DNA of 64,000 nucleotides from JAEUJM01 sp044221555 (GTDB lineage: Bacteria; Actinomycetota; Acidimicrobiia; Acidimicrobiales; DATDAH01), in assembly GCA_044221555.1 (NCBI GenBank), contig JBGAOY010000010.1, forward strand, positions 1-64,000, given 5' to 3'. Each line of letters opens with the position of its first letter. Position 1 is the stretch's first letter. The position numbers were made by a program, and so were the translations under genes. Of the stretch, positions 34,466 through 42,707 are shown piece after piece. Under the pieces are notes generated by a model. It saw only the letters and a list, made by a program, of their open reading frames with translations, had not been told where the DNA came from and made no database searches.

Positions 34466-35290
34466 TCAGCGCCAGTCGGGGTGGAGGCCCTGGGTGCGGG
34501 CGAAGCGCTGGGCGTTGAACGTCTCCCCGTTGTGGTCGGCAGCCTCCGGCGAGGTCGCCAGCCAGGCCACGACGCTGGCGGGGACCGAGGGCGGCGCCAC
34601 CGGGTACTTGTGCTCGAGGCCGAGCGCCTTCTGGTTGAGCTCCATCTTCTCGGTGAGCACCATGCCGGGCTCGACGTTGAAGCACAGGATGCCGTCGGTG
34701 CCGTGCTCGACGGCGAGGATGCCGGCGGTGCGGTGGAAGGCGGCCTTCGACGCCGAGTAGGCCAGGCCCCACCCGCCCTGGCCGGCCGGTGCAGCCGGGT
34801 CCTGCAGGCCGGCGGCGGAGGTCATGTTGATGATGCGGCCGCGGCCGCGCTCGATCATCGCCGGCAGCACGGCCCGGATGAGGACGAGCTGCGAGAGGTA
34901 GTTGGCCCGCACCTTCTGCTCGAAGTGCTCGGGGGCGGTGTCGAGGAAGCGGGTCATGCTGCCGGGCCCGGTGTGCACGGCGTTGTTCACCAGCACGTCG
35001 ACGGGCCCCCACTCGGCCTCGACCGCGGCGACCGCCGCGGTGAGCGTGTCGGGGTCGAGCAGGTCGATCACCAGCGGCAGGGCCCGGGCGCCCGCGGACT
35101 CGACGGCCGCGGCGGTGGTGTCGAGGCCGCCGGGTAGTGCGCCGCCGTCGGGCTTCGAGTCGTCCCGGCCGGCGCCCTCGGTGAGGGTGCGGGCGGCGAC
35201 GGCGACGTCGCAGCCGGCCTCGGCGAGGGCGATGGCCGTGGCCTTGCCGATGCCCCGGCTGGCCCCCGTGACGAGGGCCACCGGCCTCAT
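34466..35290 (-). CDS. Short-chain dehydrogenase coupled to the FadE26-like gene
   Basis: The 274-aa SDR starts MRPVALVTGASRGIGKA. An insertion of about 20 residues follows the second strand (TEGAGRDDSKPDGGALPGG). VLVNNAVHTG, the NMTSAAG serine and YSASK complete the active site. The ATG at 35290 overlaps the stop of the acyl-CoA dehydrogenase as ATGA, so the two are co-translated. A 3-hydroxyacyl-CoA or hydroxysteroid substrate is plausible from the partner. It is the last gene of the pair, convergent with small membrane-protein genes. Confidence 0.87.
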   Translation of the reverse strand: MRPVALVTGASRGIGKATAIALAEAGCDVAVAARTLTEGAGRDDSKPDGGALPGGLDTTAAAVESAGARALPLVIDLLDPDTLTAAVAAVEAEWGPVDVLVNNAVHTGPGSMTRFLDTAPEHFEQKVRANYLSQLVLIRAVLPAMIERGRGRIINMTSAAGLQDPAAPAGQGGWGLAYSASKAAFHRTAGILAVEHGTDGILCFNVEPGMVLTEKMELNQKALGLEHKYPVAPPSVPASVVAWLATSPEAADHNGETFNAQRFARTQGLHPDWR

Positions 35291-36462
35291 CGCGGCGCCC
35301 GGGGCAGCCCCAGGCCCTGCATGGCGATGATGTCGCGCTGGATCTCGGTGGCGCCGCCGCCGAAGGTGCGGATGAGGGCGGACTGACAGCGCTTCTCGAG
35401 ACGGCCATGCAGCACCGCCTCCGGGGACTCCCGGGACAGGTAGGCCACCGAGCCCAGGATCTCCATCAGCCACCGGTTGACCCGGATGTCGGACTCGGTG
35501 CCGAACACCTTCATGGCCGAGGCGTCGGCGCCCTTCAGGTCGCCCGACTGGAGCGCCCACGCCACCTTGCAGTTCATGAGGCGGAGGGCCTCGGTCTCGG
35601 CGGTGGCCCGGGCCAGGTCGAGCTGCACCCAGTCCTGGTCGATCACCCGTCGGCCATCGGCCAGCTTCGTCTCCTGGGCCCAGGCCCGCACCTCGGTGAT
35701 GCTGCGCTCCACGGCGCCGCTGTTGCACAGCGCGACGCGCTCGTGGTTGAGCTGGGTGGTGATGAGGCGCCAGCCGGCGTTCTCCTCGCCCACGAGGTTG
35801 GCCACCGGGACGCGCACGTCCTGGTAGTAGGTGGCGTTGGTGGTGCCCTCGCCCATGACGTGGATCGGGGTGTAGCTGAACCCCGGGGTGTCGGTGGGCA
35901 TCAACAGGATGGATATGCCCTTGTGCTTGGGGGCGTCGGGGTCGGTGCGCACGGCCAGCCAGACGTAGTCGGCGTCGTCGACCTGGGTGGTGAACACCTT
36001 CTGGCCGTTCACCACGTACTCGTCGCCGTCGCGGACCGCGGCGGTGCGCAGCGACGCCAGGTCGGTGCCCGCGCCCGGCTCGGTGTAGCCGATGGCGAAG
36101 TGCAGCTCGCCCGCCAGGATGGGCGGGAGGAAGCGAGCCTTCTGCTCGTCGCTGCCGAAGCGCATGATCGTCGGGCCCACGGTGTTGATCGACAGCATGG
36201 GCACCGGTGCCGCCGCCCGCTGCGCCTCGTCGAAGAAGATCAGCTGCTCGACGGGGGTGCGACCCTGGCCGCCGAACTCCTTCGGCCAGCCGACCCCCAG
36301 CCAGCCGTCGGCGCCGATCCGGCGGACGAGCTGCTTGTACAGCGTGCCGCCGAAGCCGCTCTCGGCGAGACCGGCGGCGACCTCGGGGGTCATGAGGGCC
36401 GTGAAGTACTCGCGCAGCTCCTGGCGCAGGGCCACCTGTTCGGGGGTGAACGCGAAGTCCAC
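35287..36462 (-). CDS. fadE26: FadE26 (ChsE4)-like acyl-CoA dehydrogenase
   Basis: The 391-aa enzyme matches the remembered M. tuberculosis FadE26 over long stretches: LREYFTALMTPE, DGWLGVGWPKEFGGQGR, APVPMLSINTVGPTIM, HFAIGYTEPGAGTDLASLRT, VANLVGEENAGW. FadE26 works as an alpha2beta2 complex with FadE27 (ChsE5) and dehydrogenates cholesterol side-chain CoA esters. The usual FadE27 partner is not next door, so it must be encoded elsewhere, or the enzyme is homomeric. GTG 36462 is taken as start though its ribosome site is weak. It is co-translated with an SDR and divergent from a crotonase. Confidence 0.83.
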   Translation of the reverse strand: MDFAFTPEQVALRQELREYFTALMTPEVAAGLAESGFGGTLYKQLVRRIGADGWLGVGWPKEFGGQGRTPVEQLIFFDEAQRAAAPVPMLSINTVGPTIMRFGSDEQKARFLPPILAGELHFAIGYTEPGAGTDLASLRTAAVRDGDEYVVNGQKVFTTQVDDADYVWLAVRTDPDAPKHKGISILLMPTDTPGFSYTPIHVMGEGTTNATYYQDVRVPVANLVGEENAGWRLITTQLNHERVALCNSGAVERSITEVRAWAQETKLADGRRVIDQDWVQLDLARATAETEALRLMNCKVAWALQSGDLKGADASAMKVFGTESDIRVNRWLMEILGSVAYLSRESPEAVLHGRLEKRCQSALIRTFGGGATEIQRDIIAMQGLGLPRAPR

Positions 36463-36561
36463 GTCAGCGCGGTCCGGCGTCGAGAAGGGCGGGCATGGAC
36501 CCATCATGGCGCGGCACCCCCCGATCGGCGGCCTCCAGCGGGGACGTGGGAGAATCGTCCG

Positions 36562-37407
36562 ATGCCTGCCCAGCCCGACGCCACGGACGTGCCCCACGTC
36601 CTGGTCGACGTGGCCGACGGCGTGGCGGTGCTCACGCTCAACCGGCCCGAGCGCCTGAACGCCTTCACCGGGCGGATGGGCGACGAGCTCGGTGAGGCCT
36701 ACCAGGCGTGCGACCGGGATGATCGCGTGCGGGCGGTCGTGGTCACCGGGGAGGGCCGCGCGTTCTGCGCGGGCGCCGACCTGGGCGGGGCGGCCGACAC
36801 GTTCGCCGCGCCCGTCGACCAGCCGTCGGGCCGCGATCGCCCGTTCACGTCGTCACCCGTGCGCCCACCGGCATGGGAGGTGCGCAAGCCGGTCATCGCC
36901 GCCATCAACGGCCCGGCGCTCGGCATCGGGCTCACCTTGCCCATGCAGTGCGACCTGCGCCTCGTGGCCGCCGACGCCACCCTGGGCTTCGTCCACGTGC
37001 GCATGGGGGTGCTGCCCGACGCCCACGCCCATTGGACCGTGCCCCGGGCCGTGGGTTTCGCCGTAGCCCAGGACCTGCTGCTCACCGGCCGGCGCTTCAC
37101 CGGCGCGGAGGCCGCCGCCATGGGCCTGGTCCACCGAGCCCTGCCGGCCGACGAGGTGCTGCCGGCGGCGATGGCGGTGGCCGGCGACATCGCCGCCAAC
37201 ACGGCGCCGCTCTCGGTGGCCGCGTCGAAGCGCCTGCTCTGGTCGAGCCCCACCCTCGACGCCGACGAGTGCGACCGCCTCGAGACCACCTGGCACCAGG
37301 TGCTCATGGGTACCGCCGACGCCCGCGAGGGCCCGACGGCCTTCCTCGAGCGGCGCCCGCCGACCTGGACGCTCAGCCCGACGGGGGACTGGCCGCCGGG
37401 CCTCTGA
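36562..37407 (+). CDS. Enoyl-CoA hydratase/isomerase family protein
   Basis: The 281-aa crotonase has VAVLTLNRPERLNAF, the oxyanion-hole segments RAFCAGADLGG and NGPALGIGLTLPM, then FVHVRMGVLPDAHAHWTVPR. In typical hydratases the catalytic Glu pair sits in the helix before this last segment; here it reads MQCDLRLV, so the reaction is uncertain. An insertion of about 25 residues (TFAAPVDQPSGRDRPFTSSPVRP) follows the first oxyanion loop. ATG 36562 lies about 100 bp from the divergent FadE26-like gene, suggesting a joint beta-oxidation role. Confidence 0.85.
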   Translation: MPAQPDATDVPHVLVDVADGVAVLTLNRPERLNAFTGRMGDELGEAYQACDRDDRVRAVVVTGEGRAFCAGADLGGAADTFAAPVDQPSGRDRPFTSSPVRPPAWEVRKPVIAAINGPALGIGLTLPMQCDLRLVAADATLGFVHVRMGVLPDAHAHWTVPRAVGFAVAQDLLLTGRRFTGAEAAAMGLVHRALPADEVLPAAMAVAGDIAANTAPLSVAASKRLLWSSPTLDADECDRLETTWHQVLMGTADAREGPTAFLERRPPTWTLSPTGDWPPGL

Positions 37408-37494
37408 GGGGCTCGCCGGCGATCCGGGTCCGCCACGGTCGACGGGTCTTGCGTCGATGGCCAGCGCAAATGGGTGATCAGGTGTCGTCCAACA

Positions 37495-38043
37495 TCACTG
37501 CTTCGCACACTCCGCGACCCATTGACCAGTCGAACTGCCACCGTCGTAGCCCTGCCAGGTCAGGGTGATGCGTTCGTCCTGTCGGGCGACGTCGATGGTG
37601 CCGTCCTCGATATCGAAGGTCGGGTCGTATCGGAGCTCGTCGGTCTCGTTGGACACCCCGCCAAACGCATAGCGCGGATCGTCCATGGCACTGTCACTTG
37701 CCGAGTTTGGGACCTCGTCGAACTCGACACTGAGGTCTTCATCGACCAACTGCCATTCACCGTGGTGTGACCCAGCCGACGCGCCGTTCGGTATGACCAT
37801 CTGGAAGTCACCCGATCGAGAGTCATCGAATGCGATCTCGACGTCAAATGTCGTGAAGTACCCGGACTCGAGTGCCTCGGCATCGTCCTCGAAGGAGGCG
37901 ATGCGGTCAGCATCGACGTCGCAGGACCAGGCTCCCTCGGCGAACGCGCGTATTGATCCGCCACCCGATGAGCAACTGGTGACCATCGCGATGGCGACGA
38001 CCACAGCGATCGCCAGCTTGGGCGTCCTTCGACTGGAGGTCAC
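37495..38043 (-). CDS. Secreted lipoprotein of unknown function, lower GC
   Basis: The 182-aa product begins with a basic N-terminus and hydrophobic stretch ending VTSC, a lipoprotein box. It continues as an acidic beta-rich domain (DVEIAFDDSRSGDFQMVIPNG, GEWQLVDEDLSVEFDEVP) with paired cysteines near the start and end (WSCDVD and AECAKQ). The surrounding DNA (about 37440-38090) has visibly more A and T than its neighbours, consistent with later acquisition. GTG 38043 is preferred over longer forms because it gives a normal signal peptide. Confidence 0.65.
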   Translation of the reverse strand: MTSSRRTPKLAIAVVVAIAMVTSCSSGGGSIRAFAEGAWSCDVDADRIASFEDDAEALESGYFTTFDVEIAFDDSRSGDFQMVIPNGASAGSHHGEWQLVDEDLSVEFDEVPNSASDSAMDDPRYAFGGVSNETDELRYDPTFDIEDGTIDVARQDERITLTWQGYDGGSSTGQWVAECAKQ

Positions 38044-38145
38044 ACGTCGGATTATGACCGACGACGTGCTGGTGCGGCGGCCTTGAGCCCTACGCCTCCG
38101 GCTATGCGCAGGGCTGCTATCGACGGAATGCGACCCCCAGCGCAC

Positions 38146-39324
38146 TCAGAAGATGGCGCCGGCGCCGCGGAGGGCATCCAGCTCGGAAAACGAGTAGCCC
38201 GCCGCCGCGAGCACCGTGTCGGTGTCGTCGCCGGGGTGGTGGGGCGGGCCGGCGACGGCCTCGGGGGTGACCGAGAAGCGGGGCGCCGGCGCCGGCTGGG
38301 GCACGCCGTCGACGGTGAGGAAGGCCGAGCGGGCCACGGCGTGGGGGTGCGCCGGTGCCTCCTCCGGCGACAGCACGGGCGCCACGCAGGCGTCGCGGCC
38401 GGCGAACACCGAGCACCACTCGTCTCGCGTCCGGGTCCGGAAGATCGCCGCGAAGCGCGCCTTCTTCGCCGGCCAGAGCGACGGGTCCATCTGCTCAGCG
38501 GGGTCCTCGGGATCCTGGACGCCGTCGCCGAGCAGACCCAACCCGTCGAGCAGCGCGGCGTAGAACTGGGGCTCGATGGCCCCGACCGCCACCCACGCAC
38601 CGTCGGCGCACTCGTACACCTCGTAGAAGTGCGACCCGGTGTCGAGGTGGTTGGTGCCCCGGGGACCCCAGAAGCCGCTGTTGCGCGCCGAGAAGAACGG
38701 CGTGAGCAGCAGGGCGGCGCCGTCGACCATGGCCGCGTCGACCACCTGGCCGGCGCCGGTCCGTGAGGCGGCGAGCACCGCGCTGACGATCCCGAAGGCC
38801 AGGAGCATCCCCCCGCCGGCGAAGTCGCCGAGGACGTTGATGGGCGGTGTCGGCGGCTGGCCGGCCCGGCCCAGCGGCTCGAGCGCGCCGGACAGCGCGA
38901 TGTAGTCGATGTCGTGGCCCGCCTCGTGCGCCATCGGCCCGTCCTGGCCCCAGCCGGTGAGGCGCCCGTAGACCAGGGCCGGGTTGCGGGCCAGGCAGTC
39001 GTCGGGCCCGATGCCGAGGCGCTCGGCCACCCCTGGGCGGAACACCTCGATGACCGCGTCCGCGCCCTCGCCGAGCCGGAGGAACGCCTCGACCCCGCCG
39101 GCCTGCTTCAGGTCGAGGGCGACCGAGCGCTTGCCCCGGTGCATGGCGTTGGTGGCCGGGCGGGACCGGTCCGCCGAACGCGCCTCGGCCACCCGATCCA
39201 CCCGCACCACCTCGGCGCCGAGGTCGGCCAGCAGCATGCCGGTGAACCAGCCCGGGCCGAGGCCCACCAGCTCCAGCACGCGGACCCCGGAGAGCGGCCC
39301 GCCTCCCCCCGGTGTCGGTGTCAT
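38146..39324 (-). CDS. mcr: Alpha-methylacyl-CoA racemase
   Basis: The 392-aa CaiB/BaiF-fold protein has the racemase signature: EAGHDIDYIALSGAL, with His137 as one base, and NVLGDFAGGGM, with Asp167 exactly 30 residues later, as His126 and Asp156 are in M. tuberculosis MCR. It inverts the 2-methyl centre of branched acyl-CoAs, needed before beta-oxidation of sterol side chains and pristanate. ATG 39324 is used; a GTG two codons upstream is possible. It diverges from a FadA5-like thiolase across a KstR-like palindrome, which supports a sterol side-chain role. Confidence 0.88.
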   Translation of the reverse strand: MTPTPGGGGPLSGVRVLELVGLGPGWFTGMLLADLGAEVVRVDRVAEARSADRSRPATNAMHRGKRSVALDLKQAGGVEAFLRLGEGADAVIEVFRPGVAERLGIGPDDCLARNPALVYGRLTGWGQDGPMAHEAGHDIDYIALSGALEPLGRAGQPPTPPINVLGDFAGGGMLLAFGIVSAVLAASRTGAGQVVDAAMVDGAALLLTPFFSARNSGFWGPRGTNHLDTGSHFYEVYECADGAWVAVGAIEPQFYAALLDGLGLLGDGVQDPEDPAEQMDPSLWPAKKARFAAIFRTRTRDEWCSVFAGRDACVAPVLSPEEAPAHPHAVARSAFLTVDGVPQPAPAPRFSVTPEAVAGPPHHPGDDTDTVLAAAGYSFSELDALRGAGAIF

Positions 39325-39335
39325 GTGCACGAAAA

Positions 39336-39351
39336 CTAGAACAGATTCTAG
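39336..39351. promoter_or_regulatory. KstR-like palindrome between mcr and fadA5-like genes
   Basis: CTAGAACAGATTCTAG has perfect 6-bp arms. It fits TnnAACnnGTTnnA with one mismatch (ATT for GTT). The reverse complement of the site at 50581-50596 differs from it by a single base (CTAGAACAGATTCCAG), so the two are almost certainly bound by the same protein. It lies 12 bp from the mcr start. Confidence 0.72.
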
Positions 39352-39414
39352 AGTTGCCCCGACCCGCACGAATCCCCGGATCGCACACCGCGCCCGGAAG
39401 CGAAAGAGGCACCC

Positions 39415-40578
39415 ATGGCCAACCCCGTCATCGTCGAAGCCGTCCGCACGCCCATCGGCAAGCGCAACGGCTGGCTGTCCGGCCTCCACGCCTCCGCGCT
39501 GCTGGCCCACGCCCAGCTCTCGGTGGTCGAGCGCGCCGGCATCGAGCCCGGGAGCGTCGAGCAGATCGTCGGCGGCTGCGTCACCCAGGCCGGCGAGCAG
39601 GCGTCCAACGTCACCCGCACCGCGTGGCTCAGCAAGGGCCTGCCCTTCGAGGTGGCTGCCACCACCATCGACTGCCAGTGCGGCTCGGCCCAGCAGGCCA
39701 ACAACTTCGTCAGCAACCTCATCGCGGCCGACGCCATCGACGTCGGCATCGCCTGCGGCGTCGAGGCCATGAGCCGCGTGCAGCTCGGGGCCAACGCCAT
39801 GAACGGCCCCGGCTCGTCCCGCCCCGAGGACTTCCCCTGGGACATGCCCGACCAGTTCGGCGCCGCCCAGCGCATCGCCGAGAACCGCGGCATCACCCGT
39901 GACGACATCGAGTGGCTGGGCTTCGAGAGCCAGCGCAAGGCGGCCCGGGCGGTGGAGGAAGGTCGCTTCGAGCGTGAGATCGCGCCCATCGAGGTGCCCG
40001 TGATGGGCGAGGACGGTCCCACCGGCGAGACCCAGGTCATCAGCAAGGACCAGGGCCCCCGCGAGACCACCCGAGAGGGCCTCGCCAAGCTGAAGCCGGT
40101 CGTGCCCGGTCACATCCACACCGCGGGGACCAGCTCCCAGATCTCCGACGGTGCGGCCGCCGTGCTCTGGATGTCCGAGGAGCGGGCCAAGGCCGAGGGC
40201 CTGACGCCGAGGGCCCGCATCGTGGCCCAGGTGCTCGTCGGCTCCGATCCCTACTACCACCTCGACGGCCCCCGTGACGCCACCACCAAGGTGCTGGCCA
40301 AGGCGGGCATGACCATGGGCGACATCGATCTCTGCGAGGTCAACGAGGCGTTCGCCTCGGTGGTCATGTCGTGGGGCCAGCTCCACGAGCCCGACTGGGA
40401 GAACGTCAACACCAACGGTGGCGCCATCGCCATCGGTCACCCGGTGGGCAGCACCGGCAGCCGCCTGATCACCACGGCGCTGCACGAGCTCGAGCGCACC
40501 GACAAGAGCACGGCGCTGATCTCCATGTGCTGCGGCGGTGCCCTCGCCACCGGCACCATCATCGAGCGCATCTCCTAG
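39415..40578 (+). CDS. fadA5: FadA5-like steroid acyl-CoA thiolase
   Basis: The 387-aa thiolase has nucleophile Cys89 in DCQCGSAQQANN, His342 in GHPVGSTG and Cys373 in CCGGALATG. The DCQCGSAQQAN block is characteristic of FadA5, the M. tuberculosis enzyme that cleaves 3-oxo-chol-4-ene-24-oyl-type CoA esters from the cholesterol side chain. Length and motif order are normal. ATG 39415 is clear. It diverges from mcr, and an SDR follows about 95 bp downstream on the same strand. Regulation by the palindrome at 39336 is likely. Confidence 0.88.
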   Translation: MANPVIVEAVRTPIGKRNGWLSGLHASALLAHAQLSVVERAGIEPGSVEQIVGGCVTQAGEQASNVTRTAWLSKGLPFEVAATTIDCQCGSAQQANNFVSNLIAADAIDVGIACGVEAMSRVQLGANAMNGPGSSRPEDFPWDMPDQFGAAQRIAENRGITRDDIEWLGFESQRKAARAVEEGRFEREIAPIEVPVMGEDGPTGETQVISKDQGPRETTREGLAKLKPVVPGHIHTAGTSSQISDGAAAVLWMSEERAKAEGLTPRARIVAQVLVGSDPYYHLDGPRDATTKVLAKAGMTMGDIDLCEVNEAFASVVMSWGQLHEPDWENVNTNGGAIAIGHPVGSTGSRLITTALHELERTDKSTALISMCCGGALATGTIIERIS

Positions 40579-40673
40579 AGGCGCGGCGGCCGGCGCCCGA
40601 CCCCGACACCACAGGACAGGACACCACACATCTGTTCGCCCTCGGGCGGGCCGCGAGCGCAGGGGGACACGAC

Positions 40674-41480
40674 ATGGGACGACTCGACGGCCGGGTAGCG
40701 GTTGTCACGGGCGCGGCATCGGGCATCGGGGCCGCCACGGCGCAGCGGTTCGCGGCCGAGGGCGCGTCGATCGCGGGCCTCGATCTGGCCGGTCCGACGC
40801 CGGAGGTCGCCGCCGGCCTCGAGGCCTCGGCGCCGGCGGTGGCGTTCTGGCCCCTCGACGTTCGGGACGAGGCCCAGATCGTCGAGCGGGTGGCCGCGGT
40901 GGTCGAGCGGTTCGGTCGCATCGACATCCTGCTCAACGCCGCGGGGGTGGCCTCGGCGGGCTCGGTGGAGCAGGTGCCCGCCGACGAGTGGGACCGCGTG
41001 CTCGACATCAACCTGAAGGGCACCTACCTCGTGGCCAAGCACGTGGTGCCCCACATGGTGGCCCAGGGGGCGGGCAGCATCATCAACATCGCCAGCATCG
41101 AGGGCCTGGTGGGGTTCCAGGGCCAGGCCGCCTACAACGCCTCGAAGGGCGGCGTGGTGGTGCTCACCCGCAACATGGCCGCCGACTACGGCCGCCAGGG
41201 CGTCCGGGTCAATTGCCTGTGCCCGGGCCTCATCGACACCCCCATGACCGCGCCGCTCCACGACCCGGCACTGGCCGAGATCAAGGAGTGGTTCGTCGAC
41301 CAGCACCTGCTCGGCCGGGCCGGCCGCCCCGAGGAGGTGGCCGCGGCGGCGCTGTTCCTGGCCTCCGACGACGCCTCGTTCGTCACCGGGCACGCGTTGG
41401 TGGTCGACGGCGGGTTCGTGGCCGGGCGGCGCTTCCCGGTGGCCGACCTGGGCGAGCTCCCCGAGGTCGACTTCGGCTGA
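40674..41480 (+). CDS. Short-chain dehydrogenase downstream of the thiolase
   Basis: The 268-aa SDR has TGAASGIG near residue 12, ILLNAAGVAS, the catalytic Ser in NIASIEG, YNASK and VVDGGFVAGRRF. Its AGGGGGA box precedes ATG 40674. It follows the FadA5-like gene by 95 bp, so it could oxidise a 3-hydroxyacyl-CoA or hydroxysteroid for the thiolase, though this is inferred only from position. It converges with whiB, with 10 bp between stops. Confidence 0.87.
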   Translation: MGRLDGRVAVVTGAASGIGAATAQRFAAEGASIAGLDLAGPTPEVAAGLEASAPAVAFWPLDVRDEAQIVERVAAVVERFGRIDILLNAAGVASAGSVEQVPADEWDRVLDINLKGTYLVAKHVVPHMVAQGAGSIINIASIEGLVGFQGQAAYNASKGGVVVLTRNMAADYGRQGVRVNCLCPGLIDTPMTAPLHDPALAEIKEWFVDQHLLGRAGRPEEVAAAALFLASDDASFVTGHALVVDGGFVAGRRFPVADLGELPEVDFG

Positions 41481-41490
41481 CGCCCGGCGA

Positions 41491-41829
41491 TCAGGAGGCC
41501 TCGGACGCTCGCTTCGTGCGCTGCGTGACCGCGACCTGTACCGATCGGCGGGTGATGGCCCGGGGTGCGAACCCGGCCTCGGCCCGCTCCTCCTCGTTCT
41601 CGCCGCCCCAGAGACCGGCCTCGTGGTTGCCCCGCGCCTCGTCCTGGCAGGGCTTCTGGACAGGGCACAACGCGCAGTAGCGCCGGGCCAGGTCCTCACG
41701 GCGGGCTCTCGCCTCGGGTCGCTCACCGGCGGGGGCGAAGAACAGGTGGGTCTTGCCCTTGCACTTGGCGTGGACGGTCCACCAACGCTCCTGGACCTGC
41801 ATAGCCGTCTCGAGCAGGGAGGCGGTCAC
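41491..41829 (-). CDS. WhiB-family iron-sulfur regulator
   Basis: The 112-aa protein holds the four cluster cysteines Cys23, Cys52, Cys55 and Cys61 (CALCPVQKPC) and the GLWGG turn at 72-76 found in all WhiB proteins. A basic tail (RAITRRSVQVAVTQRTKR) should touch DNA or sigma factor. WhiB proteins bind a [4Fe-4S] cluster and the primary sigma factor and respond to redox or NO. The paralogue number is not assigned. The GTG start at 41829 overlaps the stop of an unannotated small ORF by 4 nt, so whiB looks co-translated with it. Confidence 0.92.
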   Translation of the reverse strand: MTASLLETAMQVQERWWTVHAKCKGKTHLFFAPAGERPEARARREDLARRYCALCPVQKPCQDEARGNHEAGLWGGENEEERAEAGFAPRAITRRSVQVAVTQRTKRASEAS

Positions 41830-41999
41830 GGCTCGGCCTCGACCCTCACCAGCTCGTGGCGGGTCGTCGCCCCGGGCGCACGGGAGGCGACCAGGGTGGC
41901 GGTGATGAGGCTGTACAGGGCGCCGAGTGGGTTGCCCCCCACCAGCGCGAGCCAGCCGGCGAGGACGACCGCCTGCTGCTGGGTGGTGTCCGGAGTCAG
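41826..41999 (-). CDS. Small coupled membrane ORF between fasciclin and whiB genes (CTG start?)
   Basis: Codons from 41999 to the TGA at 41826 encode about 57 residues with a hydrophobic helix pair (AVVLAGWLALVGG, GALYSLITATLVA) and a charged end (RHELVRVEAEP). Nearly every third position is G or C, as in real genes here. The stop overlaps the whiB GTG as GTGA. The only candidate start in frame is CTG at 41999, which overlaps the fasciclin stop as CTGA; no ATG, GTG or TTG was found upstream in frame, but an internal GTG is possible. It is easily missed by gene callers. Confidence 0.55.
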   Translation of the reverse strand: MTPDTTQQQAVVLAGWLALVGGNPLGALYSLITATLVASRAPGATTRHELVRVEAEP

Positions 42000-42562
42000 G
42001 CGCTCGGGGGGATGAGCACGGTGTCGATCACGTGGATGACCCCGTTCGAGGTCTGGATGTCGGCGGTCGTGACCGTGGCGTCGTTGATGGTCACGGTGTC
42101 GCCGTCGATCGACACGGTGAGGGTGTCGCCGTTGAGGGTCTCCACCTCTTGGCCGTCGGTCAGGTCGGCGGCCAGCACCTCACCGTCGACGACGTGGTAC
42201 GTCAGCACCCCGGCGAGTGCCTCCGGGTCGGCGAGCAGGTCGTCGAGGGTGCCGGCGGGCAGCGCGTCGAAGGCGGCGTCGGTGGGCGCGAACACGGTGT
42301 AGGGGCCGTCGCCCTTCAAGGTGTCGACCAGGTCGGCGGCCTCGAGCGCGGTCGCCAGCGTGGTGAAGTCGCCCGCGGCCACCGCCGTGTCGACGATGTC
42401 CGCCTCGGCGGCGGTGGTGTCGGTGGTGGCCTCGGTGGTGTCGGTCGAGGCCTCGGTGGTGGTCGCGCTGCTGCTGTCGTCGCCGTCGCTGCCGCACGAC
42501 GCGAGCAGCAGGGTGGCCGCGAAGAGTGCGATCACGATCTTGGTGGTTCGTCGGGTACGCAT
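41996..42562 (-). CDS. Fasciclin-domain lipoprotein
   Basis: The 188-aa product has a lipoprotein signal (L20-A-S-C23), then an Asp/Ser/Thr-rich linker to about residue 55 and one fasciclin (FAS1) domain. The domain includes GPYTVFAPTDAAFDALP, LTYHVVDGEVLAADL and the terminal SNGVIHVIDTVLIPP. FAS1 proteins act in adhesion or as surface proteins; the function here is not known. The ATG at 42562 is 15 bp from a 14-bp-arm inverted repeat that may be its operator. It may be light- or B12-regulated through the CarH-like gene upstream. Confidence 0.88.
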   Translation of the reverse strand: MRTRRTTKIVIALFAATLLLASCGSDGDDSSSATTTEASTDTTEATTDTTAAEADIVDTAVAAGDFTTLATALEAADLVDTLKGDGPYTVFAPTDAAFDALPAGTLDDLLADPEALAGVLTYHVVDGEVLAADLTDGQEVETLNGDTLTVSIDGDTVTINDATVTTADIQTSNGVIHVIDTVLIPPSA

Positions 42563-42576
42563 GGGGGGTCCTTTAC

Positions 42577-42608
42577 TGGTTAGTGGTAAATAGTTTTACC
42601 ACTAACCA
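42577..42608. promoter_or_regulatory. Long AT-rich inverted repeat upstream of the fasciclin gene
   Basis: TGGTTAGTGGTAAA (42577-42590) is followed by TAGT and then the exact complement TTTACCACTAACCA (42595-42608). In a region that is about 70% GC this AT-rich 32-bp palindrome stands out. It lies just upstream of the fasciclin start and downstream of the CarH-like regulator gene, so it is more likely an operator than a terminator. Confidence 0.65.
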
Positions 42609-42707
42609 CAGCGATCCACAACCACGTGCCGGATCCGCCCGGTGCCGAGCGCCGATGCCGGCCACCGGCCACCGGCCACCGGACACCGGACACCGGGCGG
42701 GCGTAGG

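Noticed and set aside
38146..40629. 827-codon minus-strand frame through the thiolase
   Set aside because: Only 38146-39324 is the racemase; the remainder is the reverse of fadA5, which has all thiolase catalytic motifs.
42577..42608. Transcription terminator of the CarH-like gene
   Set aside because: The stem lies 100 bp past the stop, is AT-rich without a following T-run on that strand, and abuts the fasciclin start; an operator is more likely.
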